Numbered from the stretch's first letter, positions 1 to 9,740 are shown. The stretch: 40,782 bases of DNA from an uncultured Oscillospiraceae bacterium (GCA_947627325.1 CANQVO010000018.1:1-40782), one strand, 5' to 3'. The notes: generated by a model not told the origin, from the letters alone. Numbers and translations are program-made.

Positions 1-39
1 CCCGGGGGTTTTTTGTCTGGGGGGGCGGAAAACAAAAAG

Positions 40-69
40 CTGGCATTTTCTCTCCTGTTGTGGTAATAT
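40..69 (+). promoter_or_regulatory. Probable promoter of uppP-ftsK-ddl-murF
   Basis: A -10 box TAATAT (64-69) is preceded by GTGG. A weak -35 box, CTGGCA (40-45), lies 18 bases upstream. The predicted start of transcription is near 76, about 23 bases before the uppP start codon. The GTGGTAATAT core is identical to that of the cysE T-box promoter in this window. Bases 1-14 (a G-run followed by six T) look like the tail of an upstream terminator cut by the window edge. Confidence 0.5.
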
Positions 70-98
70 AGTCTTGTATATCCTTAAGATGGGAGGTC

Positions 99-941
99 AT
101 GACCCTGATGGAGTATATCAAGGCCGCTTTTTTGGGGCTTTTGCAGGGGATCACGGAGTTTTTGCCCGTGTCCAGCTCGGGGCACCTGTCCCTGTTCCAG
201 AATTTCTTCAACGCCGAGGGCCCGGACAACCTCTTTAACGTCCTGCTCCACTTCGCCACCCTCCTGGCCGTGTGCGTGGTCTACCGCCGGGACATCCGGG
301 ACATGATCACGGAGTTCTTCCTGGGCGTCCACGACCTGGTCTCCCCAAAGAGCGGGAGAAGGGGCCGGGTGCCCCCCGCCCGGCGGCTGGTGGTCATGGT
401 CATTTTGGGCACCCTGCCCCTCTTCCTGGTCCTGCCCTTCAAGGACAAGGTGGAGGCCCTGGGGAACAGCACGCTGTTTATCGGCTGTGCCCTGCTGGTG
501 ACCGGCCTTCTGCTCTTTGCCTCCGACCGCTTTGCCCGGTGCCAGAAGACGGAGCGCACCATGACGGTGGCGGACGCGCTGCTGGTGGGCTGTGGGCAGG
601 CCCTGGCGGTGGTGCCCGGGCTGTCCCGCTCCGGCACCACCATCACCGCCGGGATCGCGGTGGGGCTGGACCGGCCCTTCGCCGTGCGGTACTCCTTCCT
701 CCTCTCCCTCCCCGCCGTGCTGGGGGCCACCCTGCTGGAGCTGCTGGACGTGCTGAAGGAGGGGGTGGACGGCGCTCTCATCCCTCAGTACCTGGTGGGC
801 ATGGTGGTGGCCGCCGTGTCCGGCTACTTCGCCATCGGCCTTGTCAAGCTCCTTGCGGACAGGGGCAAGTTCGGCGCCTTTGCCTACTACTGCTGGGCGG
901 TGGGCGCCCTCGCCCTGATCGCCACCTTCCTGTTTTTGTGA
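99..941 (+). CDS. uppP: Undecaprenyl-diphosphatase (UppP/BacA)
   Basis: Integral membrane enzyme that dephosphorylates undecaprenyl pyrophosphate so that the lipid carrier of peptidoglycan and other wall polymers can be reused; it is also linked to bacitracin tolerance. Both family signatures are present: the Gln16...Glu20 region followed by SSSGH at 25-29, and PGLSRSGTT at 173-181. Several hydrophobic segments run through its 280 residues, a normal length for the family. The ATG at 99 has GGGAGGTC directly upstream; the in-frame ATG at 108 is possible but further away. It is the first gene of a wall and chromosome cluster, and ftsK follows after 27 bases. Confidence 0.95.
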   Translation: MTLMEYIKAAFLGLLQGITEFLPVSSSGHLSLFQNFFNAEGPDNLFNVLLHFATLLAVCVVYRRDIRDMITEFFLGVHDLVSPKSGRRGRVPPARRLVVMVILGTLPLFLVLPFKDKVEALGNSTLFIGCALLVTGLLLFASDRFARCQKTERTMTVADALLVGCGQALAVVPGLSRSGTTITAGIAVGLDRPFAVRYSFLLSLPAVLGATLLELLDVLKEGVDGALIPQYLVGMVVAAVSGYFAIGLVKLLADRGKFGAFAYYCWAVGALALIATFLFL

Positions 942-968
942 TCCCGATCTCTGACTGGAGTTGATCCT

Positions 969-3704
969 ATGGCAAACACCTCACCAAAGAAAAAGTCCGC
1001 CGCCTCCGGCGGAAAGCGCGCCGCCTCCGGCTCCCGGTCCTCCGGCGCCCGTTCCTCCAGCGCCCGGGGCGGCTCGGCCAAGCGGGGCAACAGCACTCCC
1101 CCGCCCAAGGCCCGGCCCATCCGCCGGGAGGTAGGGGCGGCGGTGTGCGTCTTTCTGGCCGTCTTCGCCGCCCTGGGCTACTTCGGGCTGGACGGGCTGT
1201 TCATCAACCTGCTGTCCAACTGCCTGAAGGGGCTGGTGGGCTACGGCTGGTTCCTGGCCCCGCCGGCCCTGCTGGTGGGGGCGTACATCCTGGCTTTTCA
1301 CCGGGGCAGGCCGGTGCGCCTGCGGCTCTTCTGCGCCCTGGTCTTCCCGGTGCTCATCGGGGCGGTCTTCCACCTGTTTTTCTGCGGCCGGGACGCTTAC
1401 CCCTGGGGCTGGAAGCTGCTGTCCGACCTCTGGATGGACGGGCTGGCCCTCCACTGCGGCGGCGCGCTGGGCGGGCTGTTGAGCATGAGCTTCGCCAGCG
1501 TCTTCTCCGCCGTGGGCGCGGGCATCATCCTGGTCCTCCTGTCCATCTTCACCCTGCTGGGGACCTTTGACCGCACCGTGGCCGACCTGGTGAACTGGCT
1601 TCGCCGGCGGCGGTTCCAGGACTACGACGAGGAGGACTACCTCGAAGACGAGGAGCCCCAGGAGGAGCCCCTGCCCGCCGAGCCCCCCAAGCCGGCCAAG
1701 TCCCCCCGGGCCCGGGTCCCCGCCGACATCGACGTGCCCCTGGACGGGGAGGCCCCCGCGGGCCGCATCCACGTGGAGTTGGAAAAGCCCGCCCGGAAAA
1801 AGAAGGGCTTTTTCAGCAAGGACCGGGCGGTGCCCACCCCTGGGGAGTTCTTGACCGGGGCGGCCTCCCGGCCCCCGGAGGAGGCGGGCGGCGACCTGCC
1901 CGAGCCCCCGCCCCGTCCCACCGCCGCCGACCCCGACCCCGCCCTGACGGAGTGGGACGAGGGGGAGGATGCCTTTGACAAGCCCGCCAAGCCCGGGCGC
2001 GGCGGCGGCGAAAAGGCCGCTCCGGCCCCGGAGGTCGCCAAGGTGACCGCCGAGGAGGCCGCCCAGGCCGCCGGGGAGGTCACCGCGGAGATCGCCGCCA
2101 CCCTGGACCAGGGCGCGCCCCTGGCCTACCAGTACCCCCCCGTCTCCCTGCTGACCCAGGAGGAGGGCGTGACGGGGGAGCAGGCCCTGGGCGAGCTCAA
2201 GCGCAACCAGGACCGCCTGGCGGACACCATCCGCTCCTTCGGCGTGGAGGCCAACATCGTCAACGTGGTCCGTGGCCCCAGCGTCACCCGCTACGAGATG
2301 GAGCTGGATCAGGGGGTCAAACTCAGCCGGGTCACCAACCTGGCCGACGACATCGCTCTGGCCCTGGGGGCGGAGGCGGTGCGGATCGCCCCCATCCCGG
2401 ATAAGATCTCCACCGTGGGCATCGAGGTACCCAATAAGTTAGTCTCCACCGTCCACATCCACGACGTGATCGACGACGCCGCCTTCCGTAACCACCCCTC
2501 CAAGGTGGCCTTCGCCGTGGGCAAGGATATCGGCGGCAACGCCATCGTGGGCAACATCGCCCGCCTGCCCCACCTGCTCATCGCCGGCACCACCGGCTCG
2601 GGCAAGTCGGTGTGCACCAACTCTCTGATCATCTCCCTGCTCTACAAGGCCACCCCGGAGGAGGTCCGGCTCATCATGGTGGACCCCAAGATGGTGGAGC
2701 TGGGGGTCTACAACGGCATCCCCCACCTGCTCATCCCGGTGGTCACCGACCCCAAGAAGGCCGCGGGGGCGCTCCAGTGGGCGGTGACGGAGATGATGAA
2801 ACGCTACCGCACCTTTGCCGACATGGGCGTTCGCAAGCTGGAGGAGTACAACGCCAAGGCCGCCAAGACGGAAGGGGTGGAGAAGCTGCCCTACGTGGTG
2901 GTGCTCATCGACGAGCTGGCCGACCTGATGCTGGTGGCGGCGAAAGAGGTGGAGGAATCCATCTGCCGGGTGGCTCAGATGGGCCGGGCCGCCGGGATGC
3001 ACCTGGTCATCGCCACCCAGCGGCCCTCCGCCGACGTGATCACCGGCCTGATGAAGGCCAACATCCCCTCCCGCATCGCCTTCGCCGTCAGCTCCTCGCT
3101 GGAGTCCCGCATCATCCTGGACACCACCGGCGCGGAGAAGCTGGTGGGCAAGGGGGATATGCTGTGGAACCCCCTGGGGGCGCAGAAGCCCCTGCGGGTC
3201 CAGGGCTGTTTCGTCACCGACGAGGAGGTGGAGGCGGTGGTGGACTTCGTGAAGAAGTCCGGCTCCACCCAGTATGACCAAGGGGTCATGGAGGAGATCG
3301 AGCGCAACGCCCAGGAGAAGGAAAAGAGCGCCAAGGGCGTGGGCGGCTCTGCCCCGGAGGACGCCGGGGACGAGGGCTACGACGAGCTCTTGCCCGCCGC
3401 CATCGAGGTGGTGCTGGAGCTGGGCCAGGCCAGCGTGTCCATGCTCCAGCGGCGGCTGAAGCTGGGCTACGGCCGGGCCGCCCGGCTGGTGGACCAGATG
3501 GAGGAAAAAGGCGTGGTGGGCCCCTTTGAGGGGTCCAAGCCCCGCCAGGTGCTCATCACCAAGGAGCAGTGGCAGGAGATGCAGTACCGCCAGGGCATGG
3601 CCGCCCCGGCCCCGGAGACGGCGGCGGCGGATCTGCCCGGAGAGGGCGGCGTCCCCGCCGACTTTGACGACGACCCACCCTTTGACATAGACGACGAAGA
3701 CTGA
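969..3704 (+). CDS. ftsK: FtsK/SpoIIIE family DNA translocase
   Basis: Membrane-anchored double-stranded DNA pump for moving chromosomes through the division or sporulation septum. A basic Ser/Ala/Gly-rich tail (about 1-50) is followed by four hydrophobic segments (about 55-205). A long acidic, proline-rich linker (about 215-385) leads to the RecA-like motor with Walker A GTTGSGKS at 540-547 and a Walker B segment ending in DELADLM near 648. A winged-helix gamma domain (about 804-870), which in this family reads oriented DNA octamers, is followed by an acidic tail. At 911 residues it is somewhat longer than B. subtilis SpoIIIE, mainly because of the linker. Sequence alone does not tell the vegetative (FtsK/SftA) from the sporulation (SpoIIIE) role; the four membrane segments favour an FtsK/SpoIIIE type. 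Confidence 0.95.
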   Translation: MANTSPKKKSAASGGKRAASGSRSSGARSSSARGGSAKRGNSTPPPKARPIRREVGAAVCVFLAVFAALGYFGLDGLFINLLSNCLKGLVGYGWFLAPPALLVGAYILAFHRGRPVRLRLFCALVFPVLIGAVFHLFFCGRDAYPWGWKLLSDLWMDGLALHCGGALGGLLSMSFASVFSAVGAGIILVLLSIFTLLGTFDRTVADLVNWLRRRRFQDYDEEDYLEDEEPQEEPLPAEPPKPAKSPRARVPADIDVPLDGEAPAGRIHVELEKPARKKKGFFSKDRAVPTPGEFLTGAASRPPEEAGGDLPEPPPRPTAADPDPALTEWDEGEDAFDKPAKPGRGGGEKAAPAPEVAKVTAEEAAQAAGEVTAEIAATLDQGAPLAYQYPPVSLLTQEEGVTGEQALGELKRNQDRLADTIRSFGVEANIVNVVRGPSVTRYEMELDQGVKLSRVTNLADDIALALGAEAVRIAPIPDKISTVGIEVPNKLVSTVHIHDVIDDAAFRNHPSKVAFAVGKDIGGNAIVGNIARLPHLLIAGTTGSGKSVCTNSLIISLLYKATPEEVRLIMVDPKMVELGVYNGIPHLLIPVVTDPKKAAGALQWAVTEMMKRYRTFADMGVRKLEEYNAKAAKTEGVEKLPYVVVLIDELADLMLVAAKEVEESICRVAQMGRAAGMHLVIATQRPSADVITGLMKANIPSRIAFAVSSSLESRIILDTTGAEKLVGKGDMLWNPLGAQKPLRVQGCFVTDEEVEAVVDFVKKSGSTQYDQGVMEEIERNAQEKEKSAKGVGGSAPEDAGDEGYDELLPAAIEVVLELGQASVSMLQRRLKLGYGRAARLVDQMEEKGVVGPFEGSKPRQVLITKEQWQEMQYRQGMAAPAPETAAADLPGEGGVPADFDDDPPFDIDDED

Positions 3705-3728
3705 TTTTGATTGCGAGGTCATGCTGAC

Positions 3729-4775
3729 ATGAACGTGCTTGTGCTGGCCGGGGGACTGTCCCCGGAGCGGAACGTCTCCCTCTCCTCCGGCTGTAAGATC
3801 GCCCAGGCCCTCCGGGACCTGGGGCACCAGGCGGCGCTGGTGGATCTGTTCTTCGGCCTGGAGGACTACCCCGGCCTGGCCGGGGAGGCCCTCTACGCCG
3901 CCCCCATCCCGGAGCGGTGGCGGGCGGTGGACCCCCAGGCCCCCGACCTGGACGCCGTCCGGGCCGCCCGGCGGGACAAGAGCCCCGCCCAGTTCGGCCC
4001 CGGCGTGCTGGAGCTGTGCCGGGGGGCGGACGTGGTCTTTCTGGCCCTCCACGGCCAGTGCGGGGAGGATGGCCGCGTCCAGGCCGCCTTCGACCTGCTG
4101 GGCATCCCCTACACCGGCTCTGGCTACCTGGGCTCCGCCCTGGCCATGGACAAGGACCTGACCAAGCGGCTGGTGAGCGGGCTTGTGAACACCCCCCGCT
4201 GGACGGTGGAGCGATACACCGCCGCCGACATCGACGCTCTGGCGGCCCGGACCGAGCTGCCGTGCGTGGTCAAGCCGGTGGACTCGGGCTCCTCCATCGG
4301 CGTGTCCATCGCCCAGGATCGGGCCCAGCTTCGGGCGGCTCTGGAGGAGGGGCTGGCCTTTGGGGGCCGGTGCGTGCTGGAGCAGTACGTCCAGGGCCGG
4401 GAGATCCAGGTGGGCATCCTGGACGGCGAGGCCCTGCCCTCCATCGAGATCATCCCCAAGGAGGGCTTTTACGACTACGTCAACAAATACCAGGCCGGGG
4501 CCGCCCGGGAGATCTGCCCCGCCCCCGTGGAGCCGGAGGTGGAGGCCCGGCTGGCCCGGGACACCCGGGCGGTGTTCCGGGCCCTGGGCCTGAACGCCTA
4601 CGCCCGGGCGGACTTTATCCTGGACGAGGCGGGCGTGCCCTGGTTTTTGGAGATCAACACCCTGCCCGGCATGACCCCCACCTCCCTCCTGCCCCAGGAG
4701 GCGGCGGCGGTGGGGATCGACTACCCCCAGCTGTGCCAGCGTCTGCTGGACATCGCCCTGCGTGAAAGGAGCTGA
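3729..4775 (+). CDS. ddl: D-alanine--D-alanine ligase
   Basis: Cytoplasmic ATP-grasp ligase that makes D-Ala-D-Ala, the dipeptide added to the peptidoglycan precursor by MurF, the next gene. The N-terminal LAGGLSPERNVSLSSG segment, the HGQCGEDG loop, the GSGYLGSALAMDK segment and the C-terminal EINTLPGMTPTSLLPQ motif are all typical of Ddl. The chosen ATG at 3729 gives MNVLVLAGG and has GAGGTC about 8 bases upstream; the longer TTG frame from 3711 has no ribosome site. The product is 348 aa, normal length. It ends 5 bases before murF, so substrate production and use are probably translated together. Confidence 0.95.
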   Translation: MNVLVLAGGLSPERNVSLSSGCKIAQALRDLGHQAALVDLFFGLEDYPGLAGEALYAAPIPERWRAVDPQAPDLDAVRAARRDKSPAQFGPGVLELCRGADVVFLALHGQCGEDGRVQAAFDLLGIPYTGSGYLGSALAMDKDLTKRLVSGLVNTPRWTVERYTAADIDALAARTELPCVVKPVDSGSSIGVSIAQDRAQLRAALEEGLAFGGRCVLEQYVQGREIQVGILDGEALPSIEIIPKEGFYDYVNKYQAGAAREICPAPVEPEVEARLARDTRAVFRALGLNAYARADFILDEAGVPWFLEINTLPGMTPTSLLPQEAAAVGIDYPQLCQRLLDIALRERS

Positions 4776-4780
4776 CGGAC

Positions 4781-6181
4781 ATGGAACCGGCCTCTATCCC
4801 CGAGATCGTCAACGCCGTCCACGGCGCCCTGCTGACCGCCGACTACCCCTCCGACCTCACTATCACCCGGGTGTGCTTCGACTCCCGGGAGCTGGAGCCG
4901 GGGGATCTGTTCCTCCCTCTGCGGGGGGAGCGGTTTGACGGCCACGCCTTTATCGAAAAGGCCCTGGACGCCGGGGCCGCGGGGGTGTTCACCATGCGGG
5001 AGCGGGACGCGTACCGCCCCGGCAAGGTCTACATCAAGGTCCAGGACACCGCCAAGGTGCCCCGTCTGCTGGCCCAGTGGTACCGCGCCAAGTTCCCCAT
5101 CCCCTTCGTGGCGGTGACGGGCAGCGTGGGCAAGACCACCACCAAGGACATGACCGCCGCGGTGCTCAGCGAGAAATTCTCCGTCCACAAGACCCTGGCC
5201 AACCACAACAACGACCTGGGGGTGCCCATGGCGGTCCTCCAGCTGAAAAAGGGGAACCAGATCAGCGTCATCGAGATGGGCATGGACCACGCCGGGGAGA
5301 TCGACAGCCTGTCCGACCTCATCCGCCCCCAGGTGGGGCTCATCACCAACATCGGCGACGCCCATATCGAAAAACTGGGCTCCCGGGAGAACATCCTGGC
5401 CGCCAAGACGGAGCTCTTCGCCCACATGGCCCCCGACGCCCCCGCCATCCTCAACGGGGACGATGAGCTGCTGGGCACCCTCCGGGACAGGCTGGACAGG
5501 CCGGTGCTCTACTGCGGCGTCTCCCCCCACAACGACTACTACGTTACCGACCTGGACCGGGACCTGGTCACAGACGACCTGCGCTGTGTGCTCCACACCC
5601 CCAAGGGGACCTTCCCCGTGGTCATCCCCGCCCTGGGGGATTACATGGTCTACCCCGTGCTCATGGCCGCGGCGGTGGCGGAGCACTTCGGCATGACCGC
5701 CCAGGAGATCGCCCAGGGCATCCTCCGCTACGCCCCCACCAAGATGCGCATGAACGTCATCGACCGGGGGGCCCAGGTGCGGATCCTGGACGACGCGTAC
5801 AACGCCAACCCCCAGTCCATGCGGGCCGCCCTCCAGACCCTGGCCTCCGCCCAGCGGGAGTATAAGATGGCTGTTTTGGGGGATATGCTGGAGCTGGGCC
5901 CCATGGGCCCCACCCTCCACGCCGCGGTGGGCCAGGTGGCCGGGGAGTGCAACATCAACTGCCTGGTGGCCATCGGCCCCCTGGCCCAACACATGGCCAA
6001 GGCCGCGGAGAAGGCCCAGGTGCCGGAGGTCTACTGGTTTGCCACAAAAGAGGAGGCCAAGACCCAGATCGCCAAGCTGGTCAAGCCCAGCACGGCGGTC
6101 CTGGTCAAGGCCTCCCGCGGCATGAAATTTGAGGATATCGTCAGCTACCTGACCTCCATCACCCCGGAAAAAGCGCCCTGA
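4781..6181 (+). CDS. murF: UDP-MurNAc-tripeptide--D-Ala-D-Ala ligase (MurF)
   Basis: ATP-dependent Mur ligase that adds D-Ala-D-Ala to the UDP-MurNAc-tripeptide, the last cytoplasmic step in making the stem peptide. The N-terminal DSRELEPGDLFLPLRGERFDG segment is the MurF/MurE substrate-binding domain. The P-loop GSVGKTTTK lies at 114-122, followed by the NHNNDLGVP motif at 141-149 and EMGMDHAGEID. LDDAYNANPQSM marks the C-terminal domain. At 466 aa it is of normal length. An AAGGAG sequence upstream, inside the end of ddl, serves as ribosome site. Its last 23 bases overlap the end of the convergent mtnA gene. Confidence 0.96.
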   Translation: MEPASIPEIVNAVHGALLTADYPSDLTITRVCFDSRELEPGDLFLPLRGERFDGHAFIEKALDAGAAGVFTMRERDAYRPGKVYIKVQDTAKVPRLLAQWYRAKFPIPFVAVTGSVGKTTTKDMTAAVLSEKFSVHKTLANHNNDLGVPMAVLQLKKGNQISVIEMGMDHAGEIDSLSDLIRPQVGLITNIGDAHIEKLGSRENILAAKTELFAHMAPDAPAILNGDDELLGTLRDRLDRPVLYCGVSPHNDYYVTDLDRDLVTDDLRCVLHTPKGTFPVVIPALGDYMVYPVLMAAAVAEHFGMTAQEIAQGILRYAPTKMRMNVIDRGAQVRILDDAYNANPQSMRAALQTLASAQREYKMAVLGDMLELGPMGPTLHAAVGQVAGECNINCLVAIGPLAQHMAKAAEKAQVPEVYWFATKEEAKTQIAKLVKPSTAVLVKASRGMKFEDIVSYLTSITPEKAP

Positions 6182-7172
6182 GCTTCTCCCCAAAGGGGGG
6201 CCGGATGACCCCCTTTTCCGTGATGATCCCCGCCAAAAGCTGGTGGGGGGTCACGTCGAAGGCGGGGTTGTAGACCGCCACCCCCTCCGGGGCGGTCTGG
6301 ACGGGGCCCAGGCGGGTCAACTCCTCCCCGCCCCGCTCCTCGATGGGGATGCCCGAGCCGTCGGGCAGGGACAGGTCCATGGTGGACAGGGGCAGGGCCA
6401 CGTAGAGGGGAACGCCGTGGTAGTGGCAGTTCACCGCCACGGAGTAGGTGCCGATCTTGTTGGCGAGGTCCCCGTTGGCCGCCATGCGGTCACAGCCCAC
6501 GATGGCCAGGTCGATCCTCCCCTTCCCCATCAGGGAGGCGGCCATGTTGTCGGCGATCACCGTCACCGGGATACCGTCGGCGTGGAGCTCGTAGGCGGTG
6601 AGGCGGGAGCCCTGGAGCAGGGGCCGCGTCTCGTCGGCGTAGACCATCGCCACCTTCCCCTGGCGGTGGGCCGCCCGGATGACCCCCAGGGCGGTGCCGA
6701 TGCCGTCGGTGGCCAGCGCCCCGGCGTTGCAGTGGGTGAGGATCCGGGCCCCGGGGGGCACCACCTCCGCCCCATAGCGGCCGATGGCCTCGTTGACTTG
6801 GATGTTCTCTTTCTGGATGGCCTCCGCCTCCGCCTCCAGCGCGGCGGGGTCGGCCCCCACCGCCCGGCGGCGGCGGTCCATCCGCTCCAGGGCCCAGAAG
6901 AGGTTCACCGCCGTGGGGCGGCTGGCGGCCAGGTCGTCCCTGGCCCGGTCCATGGCCCCGGCGAAGTCCCCGCCCCCGGCGGCGGCCCGGGCGGCCAGGA
7001 CGTAGGCGTAGGCGGCGGCCACCCCGATCAAGGGCGCGCCCCGGACGGCCAGCCGTTTGATGTCCGCCACCACAGGGCGGTAGTCGGTATAGCGGTTCCA
7101 GCGCGTCTCCCCGGGCAAAAGGGTCTGGTCCAACAGCCACAGGGCGTGGTCCTCCCAGCGCAGGGCCTCCAT
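6159..7172 (-). CDS. mtnA: S-methyl-5-thioribose-1-phosphate isomerase
   Basis: Isomerises methylthioribose-1-phosphate to methylthioribulose-1-phosphate in methylthioadenosine salvage, or the 5-deoxyribose analogue in related shunts. It belongs to the eIF-2B alpha/beta/delta-like family. Signatures are RGAPLIG at 44-50, catalytic Cys148 in HCNAGALAT, and catalytic Asp228 in GCDRMAANGDLANKIGTY. The 337-aa product ends with the usual GVIRPPFGEKLRALF tail. The start at 7172 was chosen because GAGGTGG lies just upstream and MEALRWEDHALWLLDQT is the normal family N-terminus; the open frame runs on to 7454 without family similarity. No other methionine-salvage gene is in the window, so its pathway partners must be elsewhere. 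Confidence 0.92.
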   Translation of the reverse strand: MEALRWEDHALWLLDQTLLPGETRWNRYTDYRPVVADIKRLAVRGAPLIGVAAAYAYVLAARAAAGGGDFAGAMDRARDDLAASRPTAVNLFWALERMDRRRRAVGADPAALEAEAEAIQKENIQVNEAIGRYGAEVVPPGARILTHCNAGALATDGIGTALGVIRAAHRQGKVAMVYADETRPLLQGSRLTAYELHADGIPVTVIADNMAASLMGKGRIDLAIVGCDRMAANGDLANKIGTYSVAVNCHYHGVPLYVALPLSTMDLSLPDGSGIPIEERGGEELTRLGPVQTAPEGVAVYNPAFDVTPHQLLAGIITEKGVIRPPFGEKLRALFPG

Positions 7173-7207
7173 CTGACCCACCTCGTTTCTTTCTCGTTTT
7201 CCCACAC

Positions 7208-7236
7208 ATTTTACCACAGGACAGACCGGGAGTAAA
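7208..7236 (-). promoter_or_regulatory. Promoter of mtnA
   Basis: On the minus strand TTTACT (7236-7231), a 17-base spacer and TAAAAT (7213-7208) form a good sigma-A promoter. The spacer ends in GTGG. Transcription should start near 7201, about 29 bases before mtnA. The -35 box overlaps the ribosome site of the divergent ABC-F gene, so the two genes share a very compact control region. I see no equally good promoter for the ABC-F operon. Confidence 0.7.
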
Positions 7237-7239
7237 CAC

Positions 7240-9150
7240 ATGATCGAAGTATCCGTCACAAATCTGCGCCACGGCTTTGAGGTCGGGCAGAATATTTTTG
7301 AGGACGTGACCTTCCAGGTGGACACCGGGGAGCGGGTGGGTCTTCTGGGCCACAACGGCGCGGGCAAGACCACCCTCTTTCGGATGCTCTGCGGGGAGCT
7401 GGAGCCGGACGAGGGGTCCATCCAGCTGGCCAAGGGCTGCCGGGTGGGCCTCATCTCCCAGATCCCCGTCTACCCCGCCGGGTACACCGTGGAGGACGTG
7501 CTGAACTCCGCCTTCGCCCGGCTCCGGGAGTTGGAGGAGGAGATGGGCCGCCTCACCCAGCGGGCCGCCGCCGGGGACGCCGGGGCGCTGGAACGCTACG
7601 GGGCGCTGTCGGCGGAGTTCGAGCGCGCGGGCGGGTACGACACCGCCGTGCGCCTGGGCAAGGTCTGCAACGGCCTGGGCATCCCCCCCGCCATGCGGGC
7701 CCAGCCCTTTGACGAGCTCTCCGGCGGGGAGAAGACCCGGGTGAATCTGGCCCGGCTCATTTTGGAGGACACCGACCTCCTATTGTTGGACGAGCCCACC
7801 AACCACCTGGACCTCCGGGCCACCGAGTGGCTGGAGAGCTACCTGGACAAGTTCAAGGGCACCGTGCTGGCCATCTCCCACGACCGCTACTTTCTCGACC
7901 GGGTGGTGGGGCGGATCGTGGAGCTGGAGGGCGGCCGGGCCCACTTCTACGAGGGGAACTACTCCTTCTACGTGGTGGAAAAGCGCCGCCGGTTTGAGGA
8001 ACAGCTAAAGCGATACGAGAAGGAGCAGGCCAAGCTGGAACAGCTGAAGGCCGCGGCGGAAAAGCTCCACCTGTGGGCCTTTATGGGCAACGACAAGCTC
8101 CACAAGCGGGCCTTTTCCATGGAAAAGCGGATGGAAAAGCTCCAGACCGCCGACCGGCCCCAGACCCAGCGGACCATGACCGTCGGCTTCGGCCAGCGGG
8201 AGTTCCACGGCGACGAGGTCTTCTCCACCGTGGGCTTAGGGAAATCCTTCGGGGAGCGGGAGCTGTTCCGTGACGTGAACCTGGTGGTCCAGGGGGGCGA
8301 GCGCATCGCCCTGCTGGGGGACAACGGCACGGGGAAGTCCACCTTTTTGAAGATCCTCTTGGGGGAGGAGGCGGCCACCACCGGCAAGGTGCGCTTCGGC
8401 CCCACGGTGCGGGTGGGGTATCTGCCCCAGCAGGTGGTCTTTGACCACCCGGAGCGGAATTTGGTGGACACCATGCTCTACGGCTGCAACTGCTCCACCC
8501 AGGAGGCCCGGGACCGGCTGGCCGCCTTCCTCTTTCGGGGGGAGGACGTGTTCAAGCGCGTCAGCGACCTCTCCGGCGGGGAGCGAAGCCGGCTGAAGCT
8601 GTGTATGCTCATGGACGAGAAGATCAACCTGCTCATTTTGGACGAGCCCACCAACCACCTGGACATCCCCAGCCGGGAGTGGATGGAGGGGGCGGTGGCG
8701 GAGTTCGACGGGGCTCTTTTGCTGGTGAGCCACGACCGCTACTTCATCAACCGCTTCGCCCAGCGGGTCTGGACCATCCAGGATGGCCATATCCGGGACT
8801 ACAAGGGCACCTTTGAGGAGTACCGGGCCTGGCTGGACCGCCAGGCCCAACTGGCCCGGTCCGCCCCGGCGGACGGGGGGAAGGCCGCCCCCAAGCCGGA
8901 GGCCCCCGCCAAGCCCAAGCGCACCGGCGGGACCAAGTATCTGGAAAAGGAGGTGGCCGCCGCCGAGCGGGCGGTTGCCAAGGCGGAGGAGGAGATGGAC
9001 GAGCTGGGCCTTGCCATCGAGGACGCCGCCAGCGATTACCTGAAGCTCCAGGAGCTCTACCAACAGCGGGAGGAATTGGAGGACAAGATCCGCGTCCTCT
9101 ACGACCGCTGGGAGGCGCTGGCCCAGGAGCTGGAGGAGGCGCGGGAGTGA
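7240..9150 (+). CDS. ABC-F family ATPase (ribosome-associated)
   Basis: Soluble protein with two ABC ATPase domains and no membrane part, the ABC-F layout. Such proteins act on the ribosome E site, either as translation factors (EttA/Uup/YdiF types) or as antibiotic-protection factors. The first Walker A is GHNGAGKTT at 37-45 with signature LSGGEKTRV; the second is GDNGTGKST near 360 with signature [17 protein letters not shown] occurs twice. A charged linker (about 245-310) lies between the domains. After a Pro/Lys-rich stretch, a C-terminal coiled coil (about 565-635) resembles that of Uup/YdiF. At 636 aa it fits the housekeeping YdiF/Uup class better than resistance types. It heads a ten-gene operon that also encodes release factor 1. 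Confidence 0.93.
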   Translation: MIEVSVTNLRHGFEVGQNIFEDVTFQVDTGERVGLLGHNGAGKTTLFRMLCGELEPDEGSIQLAKGCRVGLISQIPVYPAGYTVEDVLNSAFARLRELEEEMGRLTQRAAAGDAGALERYGALSAEFERAGGYDTAVRLGKVCNGLGIPPAMRAQPFDELSGGEKTRVNLARLILEDTDLLLLDEPTNHLDLRATEWLESYLDKFKGTVLAISHDRYFLDRVVGRIVELEGGRAHFYEGNYSFYVVEKRRRFEEQLKRYEKEQAKLEQLKAAAEKLHLWAFMGNDKLHKRAFSMEKRMEKLQTADRPQTQRTMTVGFGQREFHGDEVFSTVGLGKSFGERELFRDVNLVVQGGERIALLGDNGTGKSTFLKILLGEEAATTGKVRFGPTVRVGYLPQQVVFDHPERNLVDTMLYGCNCSTQEARDRLAAFLFRGEDVFKRVSDLSGGERSRLKLCMLMDEKINLLILDEPTNHLDIPSREWMEGAVAEFDGALLLVSHDRYFINRFAQRVWTIQDGHIRDYKGTFEEYRAWLDRQAQLARSAPADGGKAAPKPEAPAKPKRTGGTKYLEKEVAAAERAVAKAEEEMDELGLAIEDAASDYLKLQELYQQREELEDKIRVLYDRWEALAQELEEARE

Positions 9151-9731
9151 AACGGAAACTGATTCGGGCGCTGGCCGCCCTGGTGGCCCTGGGGCTGGCC
9201 GTCTTTCTGATCCTGGAGGGCGCGGTGCTCTTTTACGCCCGGGACCGGGTGCGGGGGGAGCCGGGGGCCATGGTCATCCTGGGGGCCCAGCTTCAGCCCC
9301 AGGGCCCCTGTCTCTTTCTCCGGCGGCGGCTGGAAAAGGCCCTGGACTACCTGGAAGACCACCCGGACACGCTGGTGGTGGTCTCCGGCGGCCAGGGCCC
9401 CGACGAGCCGGACACGGAGGCCAACGGCATGGAGCAGTTCCTGCGGGAAAAGGGCTTCGCCGGGGCGGTCTTGCAGGAGGACAGGTCCCACAACACCAAG
9501 GAGAACCTGAAAAACAGCAAGGCGCTCCTGGCCCAGGCCGGGTACGATGTGGAGGACGGGGTGATCCTGGTGTCCAACGACTTCCACCTGGCCCGGGTCC
9601 GGCTGTTGGCCGGCCGCTTCGGCTACCGGGCGGAGACCCTGGCCGCCCCCTCCGACCACTGGGGGTTCAAGCTCTACAATTTTCTCCGGGAGCCGGTGGG
9701 GCTGGTAAAATCCGCCCTGCTGGACTGGTAA
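9147..9731 (+). CDS. DUF218 (YdcF/SanA/ElyC-like) membrane-anchored protein
   Basis: A GTG start overlaps the stop of the ABC-F gene by four bases, so translation is probably coupled. The 194-aa product begins with a short basic N-terminus and one hydrophobic segment (about 5-27), then a DUF218 domain. Visible DUF218 marks are the MVILGAQL strand, a LEKALDYL helix, VVVSGGQGPDEPDTEA, a DRSHNTKEN segment and LVSNDFHLARV. Family members such as SanA and ElyC affect envelope integrity, but their biochemistry is not settled, so no reaction is assigned. The anchored form suggests the domain lies outside the membrane. Confidence 0.85.
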   Translation: MKRKLIRALAALVALGLAVFLILEGAVLFYARDRVRGEPGAMVILGAQLQPQGPCLFLRRRLEKALDYLEDHPDTLVVVSGGQGPDEPDTEANGMEQFLREKGFAGAVLQEDRSHNTKENLKNSKALLAQAGYDVEDGVILVSNDFHLARVRLLAGRFGYRAETLAAPSDHWGFKLYNFLREPVGLVKSALLDW

Positions 9732-9740
9732 GGAGGAGCC

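Noticed and set aside
1-16. A complete terminator at the window start
   Set aside because: Only the G-run and T-tract are present; the left arm would lie outside the window.
6159-7454. Longer 431-aa version of MtnA starting at 7454
   Set aside because: The extra 94 residues are antisense to the ABC-F gene, cross a good promoter, and lack family similarity; the start at 7172 has a ribosome site and the normal N-terminus.
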